Part shown: piece after piece, positions 38,637 to 48,638 of the stretch
Layout of the letters: every line of letters starts with the position of its first letter
Position numbering within the stretch: the stretch's first letter is position 1
Source: Chrysosporum bergii ANA360D
Lineage (GTDB): Bacteria > Cyanobacteriota > Cyanobacteriia > Cyanobacteriales > Nostocaceae
Direction: 5' to 3'
DNA length: 56,242 bases
NCBI RefSeq assembly: GCF_029891735.1
Contig: NZ_JANQDH010000079.1
Location: 1-56,242, forward strand
Made by a program: the position numbers and the translations under genes
The notes under the pieces: model-generated
The model's input: only the letters and a program-made list of their open reading frames with translations
The model's database searches: none
Told to the model about the DNA's origin: nothing

Positions 38637-38936
38637 ATGTCTCAACCTACCCAGCTTCCTAAAACCAGTCAACTTAATGAATTTACCACTGTGCAACTAG
38701 CCCAAGCTTTGATGGAGAGGCTAAGTATCTCACCTAATGATTGGCATCGCCTCAAATCTAACCGCAATTCTCGGGCTAGTGAGCAAGCTGCCGCTGCTGT
38801 TTTATATCTCCTGCAAAATCAGCCACAAGAAGCTATTATTAGACTACAACAAGCTGTTGGTTGGTTAGATCGCTCAATTTCCGCGCCTCCCTGTCCCACT
38901 CATGGGAATAAAAGCGAAGATAGCAAGGTGAACTGA
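38637..38936 (+). CDS. Small conserved cyanobacterial protein (DUF6439-like)
   Basis: The 99-residue soluble protein has the helical core TVQLAQALMERLSISPNDWHRLKSNRNSRASEQAAAAVLYLL and then AIIRLQQAVGWLDRSISAPPCPTHG. This pattern fits the family I recall as DUF6439, found in cyanobacteria and without known function. The Cys in PPCPTHG is conserved in my memory of the family. It is a single gene. Its upstream spacer (73 bp) is shared with the coiled-coil gene on the other strand. Confidence 0.75.
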   Translation: MSQPTQLPKTSQLNEFTTVQLAQALMERLSISPNDWHRLKSNRNSRASEQAAAAVLYLLQNQPQEAIIRLQQAVGWLDRSISAPPCPTHGNKSEDSKVN

Positions 38937-39161
38937 ACTAAGGCCAGATTCATTACCATTGCCGGGTTCACTCCTGGCTAGTCCATATTATAACTGATTT
39001 GCCGAGCTTGATCTGAGTTGGTTTAGTTGGCATTACCCTGTCGTCCACAACCCAAATTCAAAATTTTTCTTGGCCTTGGTTGTAAAACAACAAATATTTG
39101 ATTGCATATGGTATAGTATATAATCAAGAATCCAAAATCCAAAATTGCTTATTGTAGTCCC

Positions 39162-39611
39162 CTAACGTCTTAAGGACAGACGGGGACGATTTTCCATTTG
39201 TTTACAAAGCCTCAATTCTGTACCCTTGCGATTCCACTGTACTTGATCAAAAATTTGATGTAGAAGACACAAGCCACGCCCATTTTCTGACTCGTCAGGG
39301 GGCAAATAATCGGTGGGGTCTTCATCGTCGGCAGATGCCGGAATAAAACCTTGTCCTTGGTCTGATATGATCCACCAGTATTGATTATCTATTAAAGAAA
39401 ACCGTACTAGTACAGTTTTACTGGGATCAAGGTTGTTGCCGTGTTTGGCGGCATTGACTAAGGCTTCCTGGAGTCCTAGCCGTAATTCTGCTTGGAGTTG
39501 GGGGGGAATTTCCGCCAACAGTAAGTCTAAAATTGGACATAGATAGAGAGTTGAGGCGAAACTAATCGTACCCCAACAGCGTCCCAGTGGACGGAGGGAA
39601 ATAGTAATCAC
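39162..39611 (-). CDS. Anti-sigma-factor-like ATP-binding protein (HATPase_c_2)
   Basis: This is a GHKL-fold ATP-binding protein of RsbW/SpoIIAB type, 149 residues. The N box is EALVNAAKHGN (~69-79), the G1-type box DQGQGF and the G2-type box ENGRGLCLL. Proteins of this class act as serine kinases or anti-sigma switches in partner-switching systems. No anti-anti-sigma gene is adjacent, so partners are unknown. A His-kinase role is unlikely because no receiver or H-box is present. It is a single gene. Confidence 0.88.
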   Translation of the reverse strand: MITISLRPLGRCWGTISFASTLYLCPILDLLLAEIPPQLQAELRLGLQEALVNAAKHGNNLDPSKTVLVRFSLIDNQYWWIISDQGQGFIPASADDEDPTDYLPPDESENGRGLCLLHQIFDQVQWNRKGTELRLCKQMENRPRLSLRR

Positions 39612-40025
39612 GCTTAGAAACCCCGTAGCTTTCAGTTAGCTAGACATCAGTTTGCTGTTACAGGCACCCTGATAAAAATTGAGGTGATCGTGTTTCCTTC
39701 AAACTAGCGTCTTTAAATACTAAGTTTTGAAAATGCTATGGAGCATAGAGTTTATTTATCAAATAAGATTGCTGATACATAAAACGGCTAATGTTAGCAA
39801 ATATAAAAGTGGGATATTTTAGCCAAGACTGATCAAAGGGTCTGAAAATGCCGATTTTTGCTTTACACAATCTTGTTATTGTGGTTAAAACTTGATGCAG
39901 TTTTTAATGTTTGTCACCATTGAGGTTTTTTATGATTGGTTTAATTTGATTTTAGCATTCTTGGTATGCACTTTCAGGCTAAGATGAGAAATTTAAGTTT
40001 TTGTAAAAGATTAAGTAGTGGTATC
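39612..40025. other. Intergenic region, nothing seen
   Basis: This is 414 AT-rich bp between two minus-strand genes. I found no ORF, strong hairpin, tandem repeat or RNA signature. It probably holds the promoter of the anti-sigma-like gene. Confidence 0.5.
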
Positions 40026-41384
40026 TCAATGTGATAGCACAACAAAGGCGGCAACTTCCACATGGGCTGTTTGAGGAAAGAAATCAGCAGGTTGTATCCG
40101 TGCAATAGTGTATTGCCCATTTTGGCATAATAGTTTTAAGTCGCGGGCAAGAGTGGCTACTTTACAACTGACGTAAACGATGCGTGAAGGTTTCGATGAC
40201 AATAAGGCCTCAATAACAGTGCGATCGCATCCTTTTCGAGGCGGATCAAGTAACAGCACATCTGGTATTATATCCATTTCAAGTAGCAGCTTTTCCACTG
40301 CTCCTACTTGAAAGGTGACATTATTAATTTGATTGTGTTGAGCATTGACAATTGCCTGCTGTACTGCTTCTGGTTGTAATTCTAGTCCTATGGCTTGGCG
40401 GACTTGTTTTGCTAAAGGTAAAGTCAAAGTACCAATACCACAATAAGCATCAACTAGCAACTCCTGTCCTTGCAGGTTCAGTTCTGATGTAATAATCTGT
40501 AATAGTGCTTCTGCGGTTTCTGTATAAACCTGGAAGAAAGTATCTGGACGGACTTTAAACTCTAAATCAGCGAATTTTTCCCGTAGGTAGGGAACCCCAG
40601 CCAGACAACGAGTTTGACCCCCAAAAATAGCATTAGTGCGATGGCTATTCCGATTTAAGCACACACCCACCAACAGAGGATAGCGCTGTAACCATTGCTG
40701 GGCTTGCTGTTCAATTCCTGGTAAATTCCAGTCCTTGACTACCAAAGTCAACAACATTTCCCCAGTGCGCCTACCAATGCGTAAACTGAGATGGCGGATT
40801 AGTCCTTGGTGTTTTTGTTCATCGTAGATTTGCCAACCGCGCTGTTGGATGTCCTGCTTCACTTCAGCCAGTAAAGGATTTAATCTCAGGTCTTGAACCG
40901 GACATTGATTTAAATTCACTAATTGATGGCTACCTTTTTGGTAGTAACCAGCTTGTACTTGACCTGTGGAGGAAGTTCCCAGGGGATAGGTGGCTTTATT
41001 GCGATAGCCCAAAGGTGCAGCCGTGGTCAATACGGGATCTACTTTTTGGTTGACAAAACCGCCAATACGTTGTATTGCTTGGACGACTTGATCATGTTTA
41101 GCTAATAACTGATATTCATAGTTAATATGTTGCCACTGACAACCACCACACTTGTCAGCCACAATACAACTTGGTCGCACCCGATGGGGAGATGGTTGTA
41201 AAAGCTGATGAACTTTAGCATGGGCATATTTAGCTTTAACGTGTAGTAAGCGAACTAAGGCGCGATCGCCTGGAACAGTATCGGGGACGAAAACCACCAA
41301 TTCCTGAAAACGTCCCACACCATCACCAGTATTACTCAAGTCAGTGATAATAATTTCAATTAACTCACCTTGTTGTTTAGTCAT
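40026..41384 (-). CDS. rlmD: 23S rRNA (uracil-C5)-methyltransferase RlmD-type
   Basis: This SAM-dependent enzyme methylates a uracil of 23S rRNA (U1939 in E. coli). The N-terminal TRAM domain spans ~1-65. The [4Fe-4S] cysteines Cys73, 79 and 82 lie in PSCIVADKCGGCQW, with a fourth in NQCPVQDL. SAM-binding motifs (VDAYCGIGTLTLPLAK) and the LDPPRKGCD motif follow. The catalytic Cys is in VYVSCKVATLARDL near residue 407. Length 452 is normal. Family paralogs can target other uracils (RlmC, TrmA), so the exact position is inferred. It is a single gene. Confidence 0.92.
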   Translation of the reverse strand: MTKQQGELIEIIITDLSNTGDGVGRFQELVVFVPDTVPGDRALVRLLHVKAKYAHAKVHQLLQPSPHRVRPSCIVADKCGGCQWQHINYEYQLLAKHDQVVQAIQRIGGFVNQKVDPVLTTAAPLGYRNKATYPLGTSSTGQVQAGYYQKGSHQLVNLNQCPVQDLRLNPLLAEVKQDIQQRGWQIYDEQKHQGLIRHLSLRIGRRTGEMLLTLVVKDWNLPGIEQQAQQWLQRYPLLVGVCLNRNSHRTNAIFGGQTRCLAGVPYLREKFADLEFKVRPDTFFQVYTETAEALLQIITSELNLQGQELLVDAYCGIGTLTLPLAKQVRQAIGLELQPEAVQQAIVNAQHNQINNVTFQVGAVEKLLLEMDIIPDVLLLDPPRKGCDRTVIEALLSSKPSRIVYVSCKVATLARDLKLLCQNGQYTIARIQPADFFPQTAHVEVAAFVVLSH

Positions 41385-41484
41385 TGGTCATTGGTCATTG
41401 GTTCCCACTTACTCCATCTGGACCACAAGAATGGGATAAGAAGCACGTTCTTCTATGACGGCTTTTCGGTGTATTATAACATAA

Positions 41485-41608
41485 AAGTAGTCGGCATGGG
41501 GCATGGGCATGACTTTAAACGGGCGGGGAGCGACTGTAAGACTACCTTCGTGGCGAATTGCGGTGAACCGTCAAGAATAACCGACCTTCTAGGACGGTGA
41601 GTATGTCA
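41485..41608 (+). mobile_element. Decayed IS200/IS605-type right end (tnpB tail / omegaRNA-like)
   Basis: The stretch around 41531-41608 contains ACTACCTTCGTGGCGAATTG, then GCGGTGAACCGTCAAGAAT, then CCGACCT-TCT-AGGACGG (41581-41597) and GAGTATGTC. This layout (GAACCGTCAAGAAT, short GC hairpin, GAGTGTC) resembles cyanobacterial IS605-family right ends, where the tnpB 3' end merges with the guide RNA. The hairpin has an A-A mismatch and no tnpB remains. An overlapping 76-codon frame (41370-41600, with VGMGHGHDFKRAGSDCKT) could be the tnpB tail. The call rests on resemblance from memory. Confidence 0.4.
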
Positions 41609-41680
41609 AAATTTTCCTTTCTTTGTGTGCCTCAGACTCGTTAAACTAGCAAATAATATTTCGCGTGGTTGCGTATAATT

Positions 41681-42166
41681 ATGACTGTCATTAGCCAAGT
41701 TATTCTCAAAGCCGACGACGAACTGCGTTATCCTAGCAGTGGCGAACTCAAAAGCATCAAAGACTTTTTGCAAAGCGGTGTACAACGGACACGCATTGCT
41801 GCGACTTTAGCAGAGAACGAAAAAAAGATTGTTCAAGAAGCAACTAAAAAGCTGTGGCAAAGACGACCTGACTTTATCGCTCCGGGCGGTAATGCTTATG
41901 GCGATCGCCAGCGTTCCTTATGTATCCGTGACTTTGGCTGGTATTTGCGCCTAATTACCTATGGCGTACTGGCCGGCGATAAAGATCCAATCGAAAAAAT
42001 TGGTTTAATCGGTGTGCGAGAAATGTACAATTCTCTGGGTGTTCCTGTACCAGGCATGGTAGAAGCTATCAGTGTCTTAAAAACAGCCTCCCTTGACTTA
42101 CTCAGCGCTGAAGATGCAGCTGAAGCCGCACCATACTTTGATTACATCATCCAAGCCATGTCCTAA
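41681..42166 (+). CDS. apcD: Allophycocyanin-B alpha subunit
   Basis: ApcD is the far-red terminal emitter of the phycobilisome core that hands excitation to chlorophyll, mainly photosystem I. The start is the ATG at 41681 ([26 protein letters not shown]). At 161 residues it has the chromophore-binding Cys81 in [14 protein letters not shown] and [19 protein letters not shown]-like sequence (here [13 protein letters not shown]). These features separate it from ApcA. It is monocistronic, away from apcABC, as is usual for apcD. The ATG follows TATAATT directly with no clear Shine-Dalgarno. Confidence 0.93.
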   Translation: MTVISQVILKADDELRYPSSGELKSIKDFLQSGVQRTRIAATLAENEKKIVQEATKKLWQRRPDFIAPGGNAYGDRQRSLCIRDFGWYLRLITYGVLAGDKDPIEKIGLIGVREMYNSLGVPVPGMVEAISVLKTASLDLLSAEDAAEAAPYFDYIIQAMS

Positions 42167-42397
42167 TCAAAGCGATGTTATTTCCAGGTATCTCAGGTAT
42201 GATTAAAATTACCTGTAATAGATTCCTGATGTAATCACATCAACCGCCTCCCCACATTTGATAATAGCTGTGGCAAAATATCTGTCAGGTTATTAACCAA
42301 GTGTGGGGAAATTTTCAGGGAAACAATGGCCATACCCGCACATATAGAGTAAATAAATTGATACAATATTTTGTTGTCCTCTTGGTGCATTATCTCC

Positions 42398-44794
42398 ATG
42401 ACCCCCACCTCCTCTAGTCCTTTTTCACCCCAAGAAATCGCCGATAACGGCTTAAAACCAGAAGAATATACAGAAATTGTCAGACGCTTAGGGCGACATC
42501 CCAACAAAGCAGAACTAGGAATGTTTGGGGTGATGTGGTCGGAACATTGCTGTTACAAAAATTCACGACCTTTATTAAAACAGTTTCCCACCACAGGTCA
42601 GCGCATTTTAGTTGGACCTGGCGAAAATGCTGGGGTGGTGGACCTGGGCGATGGACTACAACTAGCATTTAAAATTGAGTCTCATAACCACCCCTCAGCC
42701 GTTGAACCTTTCCAGGGAGCAGCCACTGGTGTGGGAGGAATTCTCAGAGATATCTTTACAATGGGTGCGCGTCCCATTGCGTTATTAAATTCTTTGCGTT
42801 TTGGTTGTTTAGATGATCCAAAAACCCAACGCCTATTCACTGGTGTAGTGGCTGGAATCAGTCACTATGGTAATAGTGTTGGTGTTCCCACAGTGGGTGG
42901 TGAAGTTTATTTTGATCGGGCTTATTCTGGTAATCCGTTGGTGAATGTAATGGCGCTGGGATTGATGGAAACCCCAGAAATTGTTAAATCTGGAGCTTCT
43001 GGTATAGGCAACCCGGTATTATATGTTGGTTCTACCACTGGACGTGATGGGATGGGAGGGGCAAGTTTCGCTAGTGCGGAATTAACTGATCAGTCATTAG
43101 ATAACCGTCCCGCAGTGCAAGTGGGCGACCCGTTTTTAGAAAAGTCTTTAATTGAAGCTTGTTTAGAAGCGTTTAAAACTGGTGCTGTTGTGGCCGCCCA
43201 GGATATGGGTGCTGCTGGTATTACCTGTTCTACATCAGAAATGGCGGCTAAAGGTGGTGTGGGGATTGAATTAGATTTAGATCAGATTCCCGTGCGGGAA
43301 ACGGAGATGGTTCCCTATGAATACCTGCTTTCAGAATCTCAAGAAAGAATGCTGTTTGTTGCCCATCAGGGGCGGGAACAAGAGTTAATTGATATTTTTC
43401 AACGTTGGGGACTTCATGCTGTGGTTGCGGGTAGGGTGATTGCTGACCCGGTTGTGCGGATTTTCTTTCAGGGTGAAGTAGCCGCGGAAATCCCAGCTGC
43501 GGCGTTGGCAGAAAATACCCCTCTTTACTATCGGGAATTATTGACAAATCCCCCAGAATACGCTACCCAGGCTTGGCAATGGTCACCCGATTCTTTACCC
43601 CCTAGCACAACTGCTGGGATTGAAATTGAAGGAAAACTGCAATCTTGGCATGATATTCTGTTAACTTTGCTGGATACCCCCACCATCGCTTCTAAAAGTT
43701 GGGTGTATCGTCAGTATGATCATCAAGTGCAAAACAACACTGTGATTTTGCCCGGAGGTGCAGATGCGGCAGTGGTGCGCTTACGTCCTCTGGAAAAAAT
43801 CAAGAATCAAGAATTCAAAGCTGCCAGTTTTACATCAGGGGTGGCGGCCACTGTAGACTGTAATTCTCGTTATGTTTACCTTGATCCCTATGAGGGAGCT
43901 AAGGCGGTAGTGGCAGAAGCTGCCCGTAATCTCAGCTGTGTGGGTGCTGAACCTCTGGCGGTGACAGATAATCTCAATTTTGGCAGTCCAGAAAAACCCA
44001 TTGGTTACTGGCAATTGGCGGAAGCTTGTCGGGGGCTGGCGGAAGGTTGCCAAGAGTTGGCTACACCAGTGACAGGGGGCAATGTGTCTCTGTACAACGA
44101 AACTTACGATTCCCAAGGATTATTACAACCAATTTATCCCACTCCTGTGGTGGGTATGGTGGGTTTGATTCCCGAATTAACCAAAATTTGCGGTCAAGGT
44201 TGGCAAACATCTGGTGATCTAATTTATCTTTTGGGATTGTCTCTGACATCCTCTGTTGGTTTGGTTAGTTTGGGTGCATCTGAGTATTTAGCCACTATCC
44301 ACAACACCGTAGCCGGCAAGCCGCCAAGGATAGATTTTGATTTAGAACGTCGTGTGCAGCAAGTTTGCCGGGAAGGTATTCGGGCTGGTTGGATACGTTC
44401 AGCCCATGATTGTGCTGAGGGTGGAGTGGCTGTTGCTTTGGCTGAATCTTGCCTGGCTGGTAATTTAGGGGCGGAAATTAAGGTGGAAGTCTCACCAACT
44501 CAGTTAAAACGTCTAGATCAAGTGCTGTTTGGGGAAGGTGGAGCAAGAATTTTAGTTTCTGTCGCATTAGCCCAACAAAAAAACTGGGAGTCTTATTTAC
44601 AGACCCATCTGGAGCAAAATTGGCAAATACTGGGTACAGTGGGTAATTTGGGTAATTCTGAAGCAGAATTGAAAGTGTTAACTACTGATAACCAAACTTT
44701 AATCAAAGTTACTATGGAGGAAATGCAAGCACGCTATTTCCATGCGATCGCCCGCCGTCTTAATTTTGCCAATCCCCCATCCCCGGATAATTAA
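42398..44794 (+). CDS. purL: Phosphoribosylformylglycinamidine synthase II
   Basis: PurL makes formylglycinamidine ribonucleotide in step 4 of purine synthesis, with PurS and PurQ supplying ammonia. I start at the ATG at 42398 ([24 protein letters not shown], 798 residues); a TTG opens the frame at 42371. Motifs are [54 protein letters not shown] and [17 protein letters not shown]-like (seen as [18 protein letters not shown]). It is the short type that needs PurS/PurQ, which are not in this window. purF follows 126 bp later. Confidence 0.97.
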   Translation: MTPTSSSPFSPQEIADNGLKPEEYTEIVRRLGRHPNKAELGMFGVMWSEHCCYKNSRPLLKQFPTTGQRILVGPGENAGVVDLGDGLQLAFKIESHNHPSAVEPFQGAATGVGGILRDIFTMGARPIALLNSLRFGCLDDPKTQRLFTGVVAGISHYGNSVGVPTVGGEVYFDRAYSGNPLVNVMALGLMETPEIVKSGASGIGNPVLYVGSTTGRDGMGGASFASAELTDQSLDNRPAVQVGDPFLEKSLIEACLEAFKTGAVVAAQDMGAAGITCSTSEMAAKGGVGIELDLDQIPVRETEMVPYEYLLSESQERMLFVAHQGREQELIDIFQRWGLHAVVAGRVIADPVVRIFFQGEVAAEIPAAALAENTPLYYRELLTNPPEYATQAWQWSPDSLPPSTTAGIEIEGKLQSWHDILLTLLDTPTIASKSWVYRQYDHQVQNNTVILPGGADAAVVRLRPLEKIKNQEFKAASFTSGVAATVDCNSRYVYLDPYEGAKAVVAEAARNLSCVGAEPLAVTDNLNFGSPEKPIGYWQLAEACRGLAEGCQELATPVTGGNVSLYNETYDSQGLLQPIYPTPVVGMVGLIPELTKICGQGWQTSGDLIYLLGLSLTSSVGLVSLGASEYLATIHNTVAGKPPRIDFDLERRVQQVCREGIRAGWIRSAHDCAEGGVAVALAESCLAGNLGAEIKVEVSPTQLKRLDQVLFGEGGARILVSVALAQQKNWESYLQTHLEQNWQILGTVGNLGNSEAELKVLTTDNQTLIKVTMEEMQARYFHAIARRLNFANPPSPDN

Positions 44795-44920
44795 CTAATG
44801 TTTTAATAGATAAATGGTTAAATATTCCTTAAGGATTTGCCAACTATCCAGCGACATAATTTCAGTCGTCATTGATTACAGAATATTCTGACTTGACACC
44901 CAAACCAGGAGCAATAGCTA

Positions 44921-46417
44921 ATGATTCCCACCCATTCCGTTACTGCGGATGAATACCCCAACCAGGCGACAGACCCCATTAGTCATGACCATCGGCTTGA
45001 CAAACCAGAAGAAGCTTGTGGTGTTTTTGGCATTTATGCACCAGAACAAGATGTGGCTAAAATGACTTATTTTGGATTGTATGCCTTGCAACATAGGGGT
45101 CAAGAATCAGCTGGAATTGCAACTTTTGAGGATGAAAAAGTACACCTGCACAAAGACATGGGCTTAGTATCTCAAGTCTTTAATGAATCGGTCTTAACTC
45201 AGTTACCCGGAAACCTGGCTATTGGTCATACTCGTTATTCCACTACTGGTTCCAGTCGCAAAGATAACGCCCAGCCTGCTGTGATCCCAACACGGCTAGG
45301 GTCATTAGCTCTAGCACATAATGGTAATTTAGTCAATACTGTACAACTGCGAGAAGAGTTAGTCGAAACTAAAGTTAGTTTAGCCACAACAACGGACTCA
45401 GAATTAATTGCTTTGGTCATTGCTGAAGCTGTTAATGCAGGTGCAGATTGGCTAGAAGGTGCAAGTAAGGCGTTTCACCGTTGCCAAGGTGCTTTTAGTT
45501 TAGTGATTGGTACTTCAGTTGGTGTAATGGGTGTTCGTGACCCTAATGGTATTCGTCCTTTGGTGATTGGTACTTTACCTGGTAATCCAGTCCGTTATGT
45601 TTTGGCTTCGGAAACTTGTGGTTTAGATATTATTGGGGCTGAATACTTACGAGATGTGGAACCAGGGGAGTTAGTTTGGATTACTGAAGAAGGTCTAGCT
45701 TCCTACCATTGGAGTCAAAAACCTCAGCGCAAGTTATGTATCTTTGAGATGATTTATTTTGCCCGTCCTGATAGCATCATGCACAACGAAAGTTTGTATA
45801 GCTATCGCATGAGGTTAGGGAAACAAATAGCGGCAGAATCGGCTGTAGATGCTGATATTGTCTTTGGTGTTCCTGATTCTGGTATCCCTGCGGCCATTGG
45901 CTTTGCCCAATCCTCTGGTATACCATACGCTGAAGGATTGATTAAAAATCGCTATGTGGGAAGAACTTTTATTCAGCCTACACAATCTATGCGGGAGTCA
46001 GGAATTCGCATGAAACTCAACCCCCTTAAAGATGTATTGGCTGGTAAACGAGTAATTATTGTGGATGACTCCATTGTCCGGGGTACAACCAGCAGGAAAC
46101 TAGTTAAAACTTTACGTGAAGCTGGTGTAATAGAGGTGCATATGCGAATTTCTTCTCCACCAGTCACACATCCTTGTTTTTACGGTATTGACACTGATAA
46201 CCAGGATCAACTAATTGCTGCTACCAAGTCGGTAACAGAAATTGCCGAACAGTTGGGAGTCGATAGTCTTGCTTATCTCAGTAGGAAAGGAATGCTAGAA
46301 GCAACTAGGGAAGATACCAATAGTTTCTGTTCAGCTTGTTTTACTGGGGATTATCCTGTGACTATTCCTGAGCAAGTAAAGCGTTCTAAGTTGATTTTAG
46401 AAAAGGTTGCAGTTTAA
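44921..46417 (+). CDS. purF: Amidophosphoribosyltransferase
   Basis: PurF makes phosphoribosylamine from PRPP and glutamine, the first and feedback-controlled step of purine synthesis. An N-terminal propeptide of ~32 residues precedes the Ntn nucleophile Cys (EEACGVFGIYA). The PRPP-binding loop is VIIVDDSIVRGTTS, and C-terminal cysteines (NSFCSACFTGDYP) together with others fit the [4Fe-4S] B. subtilis-type enzyme. Length 498 is normal. It follows purL in the same direction, so the two likely share regulation. Confidence 0.97.
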   Translation: MIPTHSVTADEYPNQATDPISHDHRLDKPEEACGVFGIYAPEQDVAKMTYFGLYALQHRGQESAGIATFEDEKVHLHKDMGLVSQVFNESVLTQLPGNLAIGHTRYSTTGSSRKDNAQPAVIPTRLGSLALAHNGNLVNTVQLREELVETKVSLATTTDSELIALVIAEAVNAGADWLEGASKAFHRCQGAFSLVIGTSVGVMGVRDPNGIRPLVIGTLPGNPVRYVLASETCGLDIIGAEYLRDVEPGELVWITEEGLASYHWSQKPQRKLCIFEMIYFARPDSIMHNESLYSYRMRLGKQIAAESAVDADIVFGVPDSGIPAAIGFAQSSGIPYAEGLIKNRYVGRTFIQPTQSMRESGIRMKLNPLKDVLAGKRVIIVDDSIVRGTTSRKLVKTLREAGVIEVHMRISSPPVTHPCFYGIDTDNQDQLIAATKSVTEIAEQLGVDSLAYLSRKGMLEATREDTNSFCSACFTGDYPVTIPEQVKRSKLILEKVAV

Positions 46418-46420
46418 TCA

Positions 46421-46451
46421 ATTTTGGATTTTGGATTTTGGATTTTGGATT
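46421..46451. repeat. Short tandem heptanucleotide repeat (GGATTTT)
   Basis: About four copies of GGATTTT follow the purF stop codon. The same type is seen in reduced form at 39123-39140 and 55058-55076. Such heptamer repeats (STRR) are typical of heterocystous cyanobacteria and variable between strains. Confidence 0.8.
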
Positions 46452-46532
46452 AGTCAATTGAATAATAGGACTTGAGAAATGCTCAAAACTCTGTTGCCTG
46501 TTTCCTGACCAAATTACGGTAAAATTCTCTCT

Positions 46533-47540
46533 ATGGTGGGAAATAACTTGTTGAGAAATTTTAAAAATATTATTATTAAACTACTTACTGGGGGTGCGGA
46601 AATTGACTATAACACCCTGTCCAGTGAACTAACTTTAGCAGATGCCATCGCTAAAATTGATTGGCTGTTCGGTTGCGAGGCTGTGTTAAGGGAATTTAAT
46701 TCTGATTTTACTATATCCTACTATAGCCAAAGTGAATGGGGTTATCAAATCTATCACTCTGGACAAGATGCCATCCATATGGCATTGAATCCCGATGGCA
46801 TATTTGATCCAGATGGTTATTATGCTCAACCGCGAGTAGTTGCTGAACAAATTAGTGAACTTGATGCTCAGAATGTTTTAGAATTAGGATGCGGCAAGGG
46901 ATTTAATAGTTGTTTTTTAGCAGAGCAGTATCCACAAGTTAATTTTACTGGAATTGATTTAACTTCAGCACATATTAAAATAGCACGTCGCCAAGCAAAT
47001 AAATTTTCAAACCTATCTTTTAAAGAAGGTGATTTTAATCAATTAAATTTTTTAGATAAATCTTTTGATATTGTTTTTGCCTTTGAATGTTTATGTCACG
47101 GATCTGCTGATGACATACCACTACAACAAATTTTTCGTGTGCTGCGACCAGGGGGAAAATTAATTGTATTTGATGGATATCGGAAAATTAAGTGGGAACA
47201 AGTTCCTAAGTTGCTGCAAACTGCAACTCAACTGGTTGAAGTTTCTATGGCAGTGCGTCATGGATTTTCAGAAATTGATAGTTGGAATGCGATCGCAAAG
47301 TCTATTGGCTTTGAAGTTGAAGTAATGGAAGATGTTTCTTGGGCAATTCAGCCTACTTTATTAAAATTACAAAAGTTGTCGCTTAAACTTTTTTCCTTGT
47401 CTTGGAAGGCAAAAATACTGGCTTATCTTTTGCCTAAATATTTGGTGAGAAATTCCATTGCTGGTCTTTTAATGCCCTTGACTGTTAGCCCTAAAGGAGA
47501 GGCTTTCGGGTATTATAAATTAATCTTAAAGCGCCCTTGA
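46533..47540 (+). CDS. Class I SAM-dependent methyltransferase
   Basis: The 335-residue protein has a Rossmann methyltransferase domain at ~100-235: motif I VLELGCGKGFNS (~116-127), motif II/acidic FTGIDLTSAHIKIARRQ, and the motif around FDIVFAFECLCHG then LRPGGKLIVFDGY. An N-terminal helical extension (~1-100) and a hydrophobic/basic C-terminal region (LLKLQKLSLKLFSLSWKAKILAYLLPKYLVRN) could contact membrane or lipid. The substrate is unknown. UbiE/tocopherol-type or sterol methyltransferases are possible but not indicated. It is a single gene. Confidence 0.85.
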   Translation: MVGNNLLRNFKNIIIKLLTGGAEIDYNTLSSELTLADAIAKIDWLFGCEAVLREFNSDFTISYYSQSEWGYQIYHSGQDAIHMALNPDGIFDPDGYYAQPRVVAEQISELDAQNVLELGCGKGFNSCFLAEQYPQVNFTGIDLTSAHIKIARRQANKFSNLSFKEGDFNQLNFLDKSFDIVFAFECLCHGSADDIPLQQIFRVLRPGGKLIVFDGYRKIKWEQVPKLLQTATQLVEVSMAVRHGFSEIDSWNAIAKSIGFEVEVMEDVSWAIQPTLLKLQKLSLKLFSLSWKAKILAYLLPKYLVRNSIAGLLMPLTVSPKGEAFGYYKLILKRP

Positions 47541-47564
47541 TAAATTTCAGCCATCCCCAGTCAA

Positions 47565-48605
47565 TTAAGATTCTAAACGAATCCTGGGGTCGGCTACCCT
47601 CAACAGTAGGTCTGCCATCAAATTGCCTAAATTCAGCAATAGGGCACTCATGACCAGGCTAGCCATGACTAAATATTGATCTTTTGCCATCACCGCTTGC
47701 AAAGTCAATCTCCCTAAACCCGGCCAGTTAAAGAATTGTTCCGCAATGAATGCTCCTCCTAATAAACTGGCTAATTCAAAGCCCAACAAAGTAATTAAGG
47801 GGTTGATGGCATTACGGAGAGCGTGAACGTAAATCACTCGATTTTCTGGTAGTCCCTTGGCGCGGGCGGTTTGGATGTAATCTTGACGCAGAACATCTAA
47901 TAATTCACCGCGAGTGATTCTTTGCAAACCAGCAAAGCTAGTGATACTTAAGGCGATGGTGGGTAAAATCATGTGCCAGCCAATATCCAGGATTTTACCA
48001 AACCAGGATAATTGAGCATGATCGATGCTAGTCATACCACCCACCGGGAATAAAGGTGAGGTGACTTGAGCAAATATGAGCAGAAATAAGGCGGTGATGA
48101 AACTGGGAAATCCCTGTCCGGTGTAGCTAATCACTTGTAAAATGCGGTCTGTGGCTTGATTTTGTTTGACAGCCGCGATAATTCCCAAGGGAATGGCGAT
48201 CGCCCAGGTGCAAAATAAAGATGCGATGGCTAAAAGTAAGGTAGCTGGTATCCTCTCCCACAACAAAGAACCTACTGAGCGCTGGTAAACAAAACTTGTG
48301 CCAAAGTCTCCTGCTGTGAAGATGCGCCATAACCATAGTCCAAATTGTTCTGGCCAAGATTTATCCAAACCAAACTGTTGGCGCAATTCCTCAATTCGTT
48401 CTGGAGAAATTGTCGGGTTTTGCCGCAGGGTATCTACATAATCCCCAGGTGATAATTTCATGATCAAAAATGACAGCGCCGTTGCCAATAACAAGGTTAA
48501 CAAGGCTTGTAAGAACCGTCTAATTACATAAATAAATGTTTCGTTTTTGACTATTCTTAGTAGCCAATCCCCGCTTGTCTCCCAGGAAATTTTTGTATAA
48601 TTCAT
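47565..48605 (-). CDS. ABC transporter permease, DppB/OppB type
   Basis: This is an inner-membrane permease of the peptide/nickel/opine uptake class, 346 residues with six transmembrane helices. An N-terminal helix (FIYVIRRFLQALLTLLLATALSFLIMKL) and the loop PGDYVDTLRQNPTISPERIEELRQQFGLDKSWPEQF are typical. The cytoplasmic EAA loop reads GELLDVLRQDYIQTARAKGLPENRVIYVHALRNA. No DppC, ATPase or binding-protein gene is adjacent, so it must pair with components elsewhere. The ligand cannot be stated. It lies 33 bp from apt on the same strand and could be co-transcribed. Confidence 0.92.
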   Translation of the reverse strand: MNYTKISWETSGDWLLRIVKNETFIYVIRRFLQALLTLLLATALSFLIMKLSPGDYVDTLRQNPTISPERIEELRQQFGLDKSWPEQFGLWLWRIFTAGDFGTSFVYQRSVGSLLWERIPATLLLAIASLFCTWAIAIPLGIIAAVKQNQATDRILQVISYTGQGFPSFITALFLLIFAQVTSPLFPVGGMTSIDHAQLSWFGKILDIGWHMILPTIALSITSFAGLQRITRGELLDVLRQDYIQTARAKGLPENRVIYVHALRNAINPLITLLGFELASLLGGAFIAEQFFNWPGLGRLTLQAVMAKDQYLVMASLVMSALLLNLGNLMADLLLRVADPRIRLES

Positions 48606-48638
48606 AGCAATTTAGTCAATGGAACACAGCACCCCTGA

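Noticed and set aside
41370-41600. 76-codon frame upstream of apcD as a gene
   Set aside because: It begins in a heptamer repeat and lacks a ribosome binding site. At best its 3' half is a tnpB remnant, so it was recorded as part of a mobile-element relic.
42235-42507. 90-codon minus-strand frame over the purL start
   Set aside because: It overlaps the conserved purL N-terminus in antisense and shows no protein-like motif.
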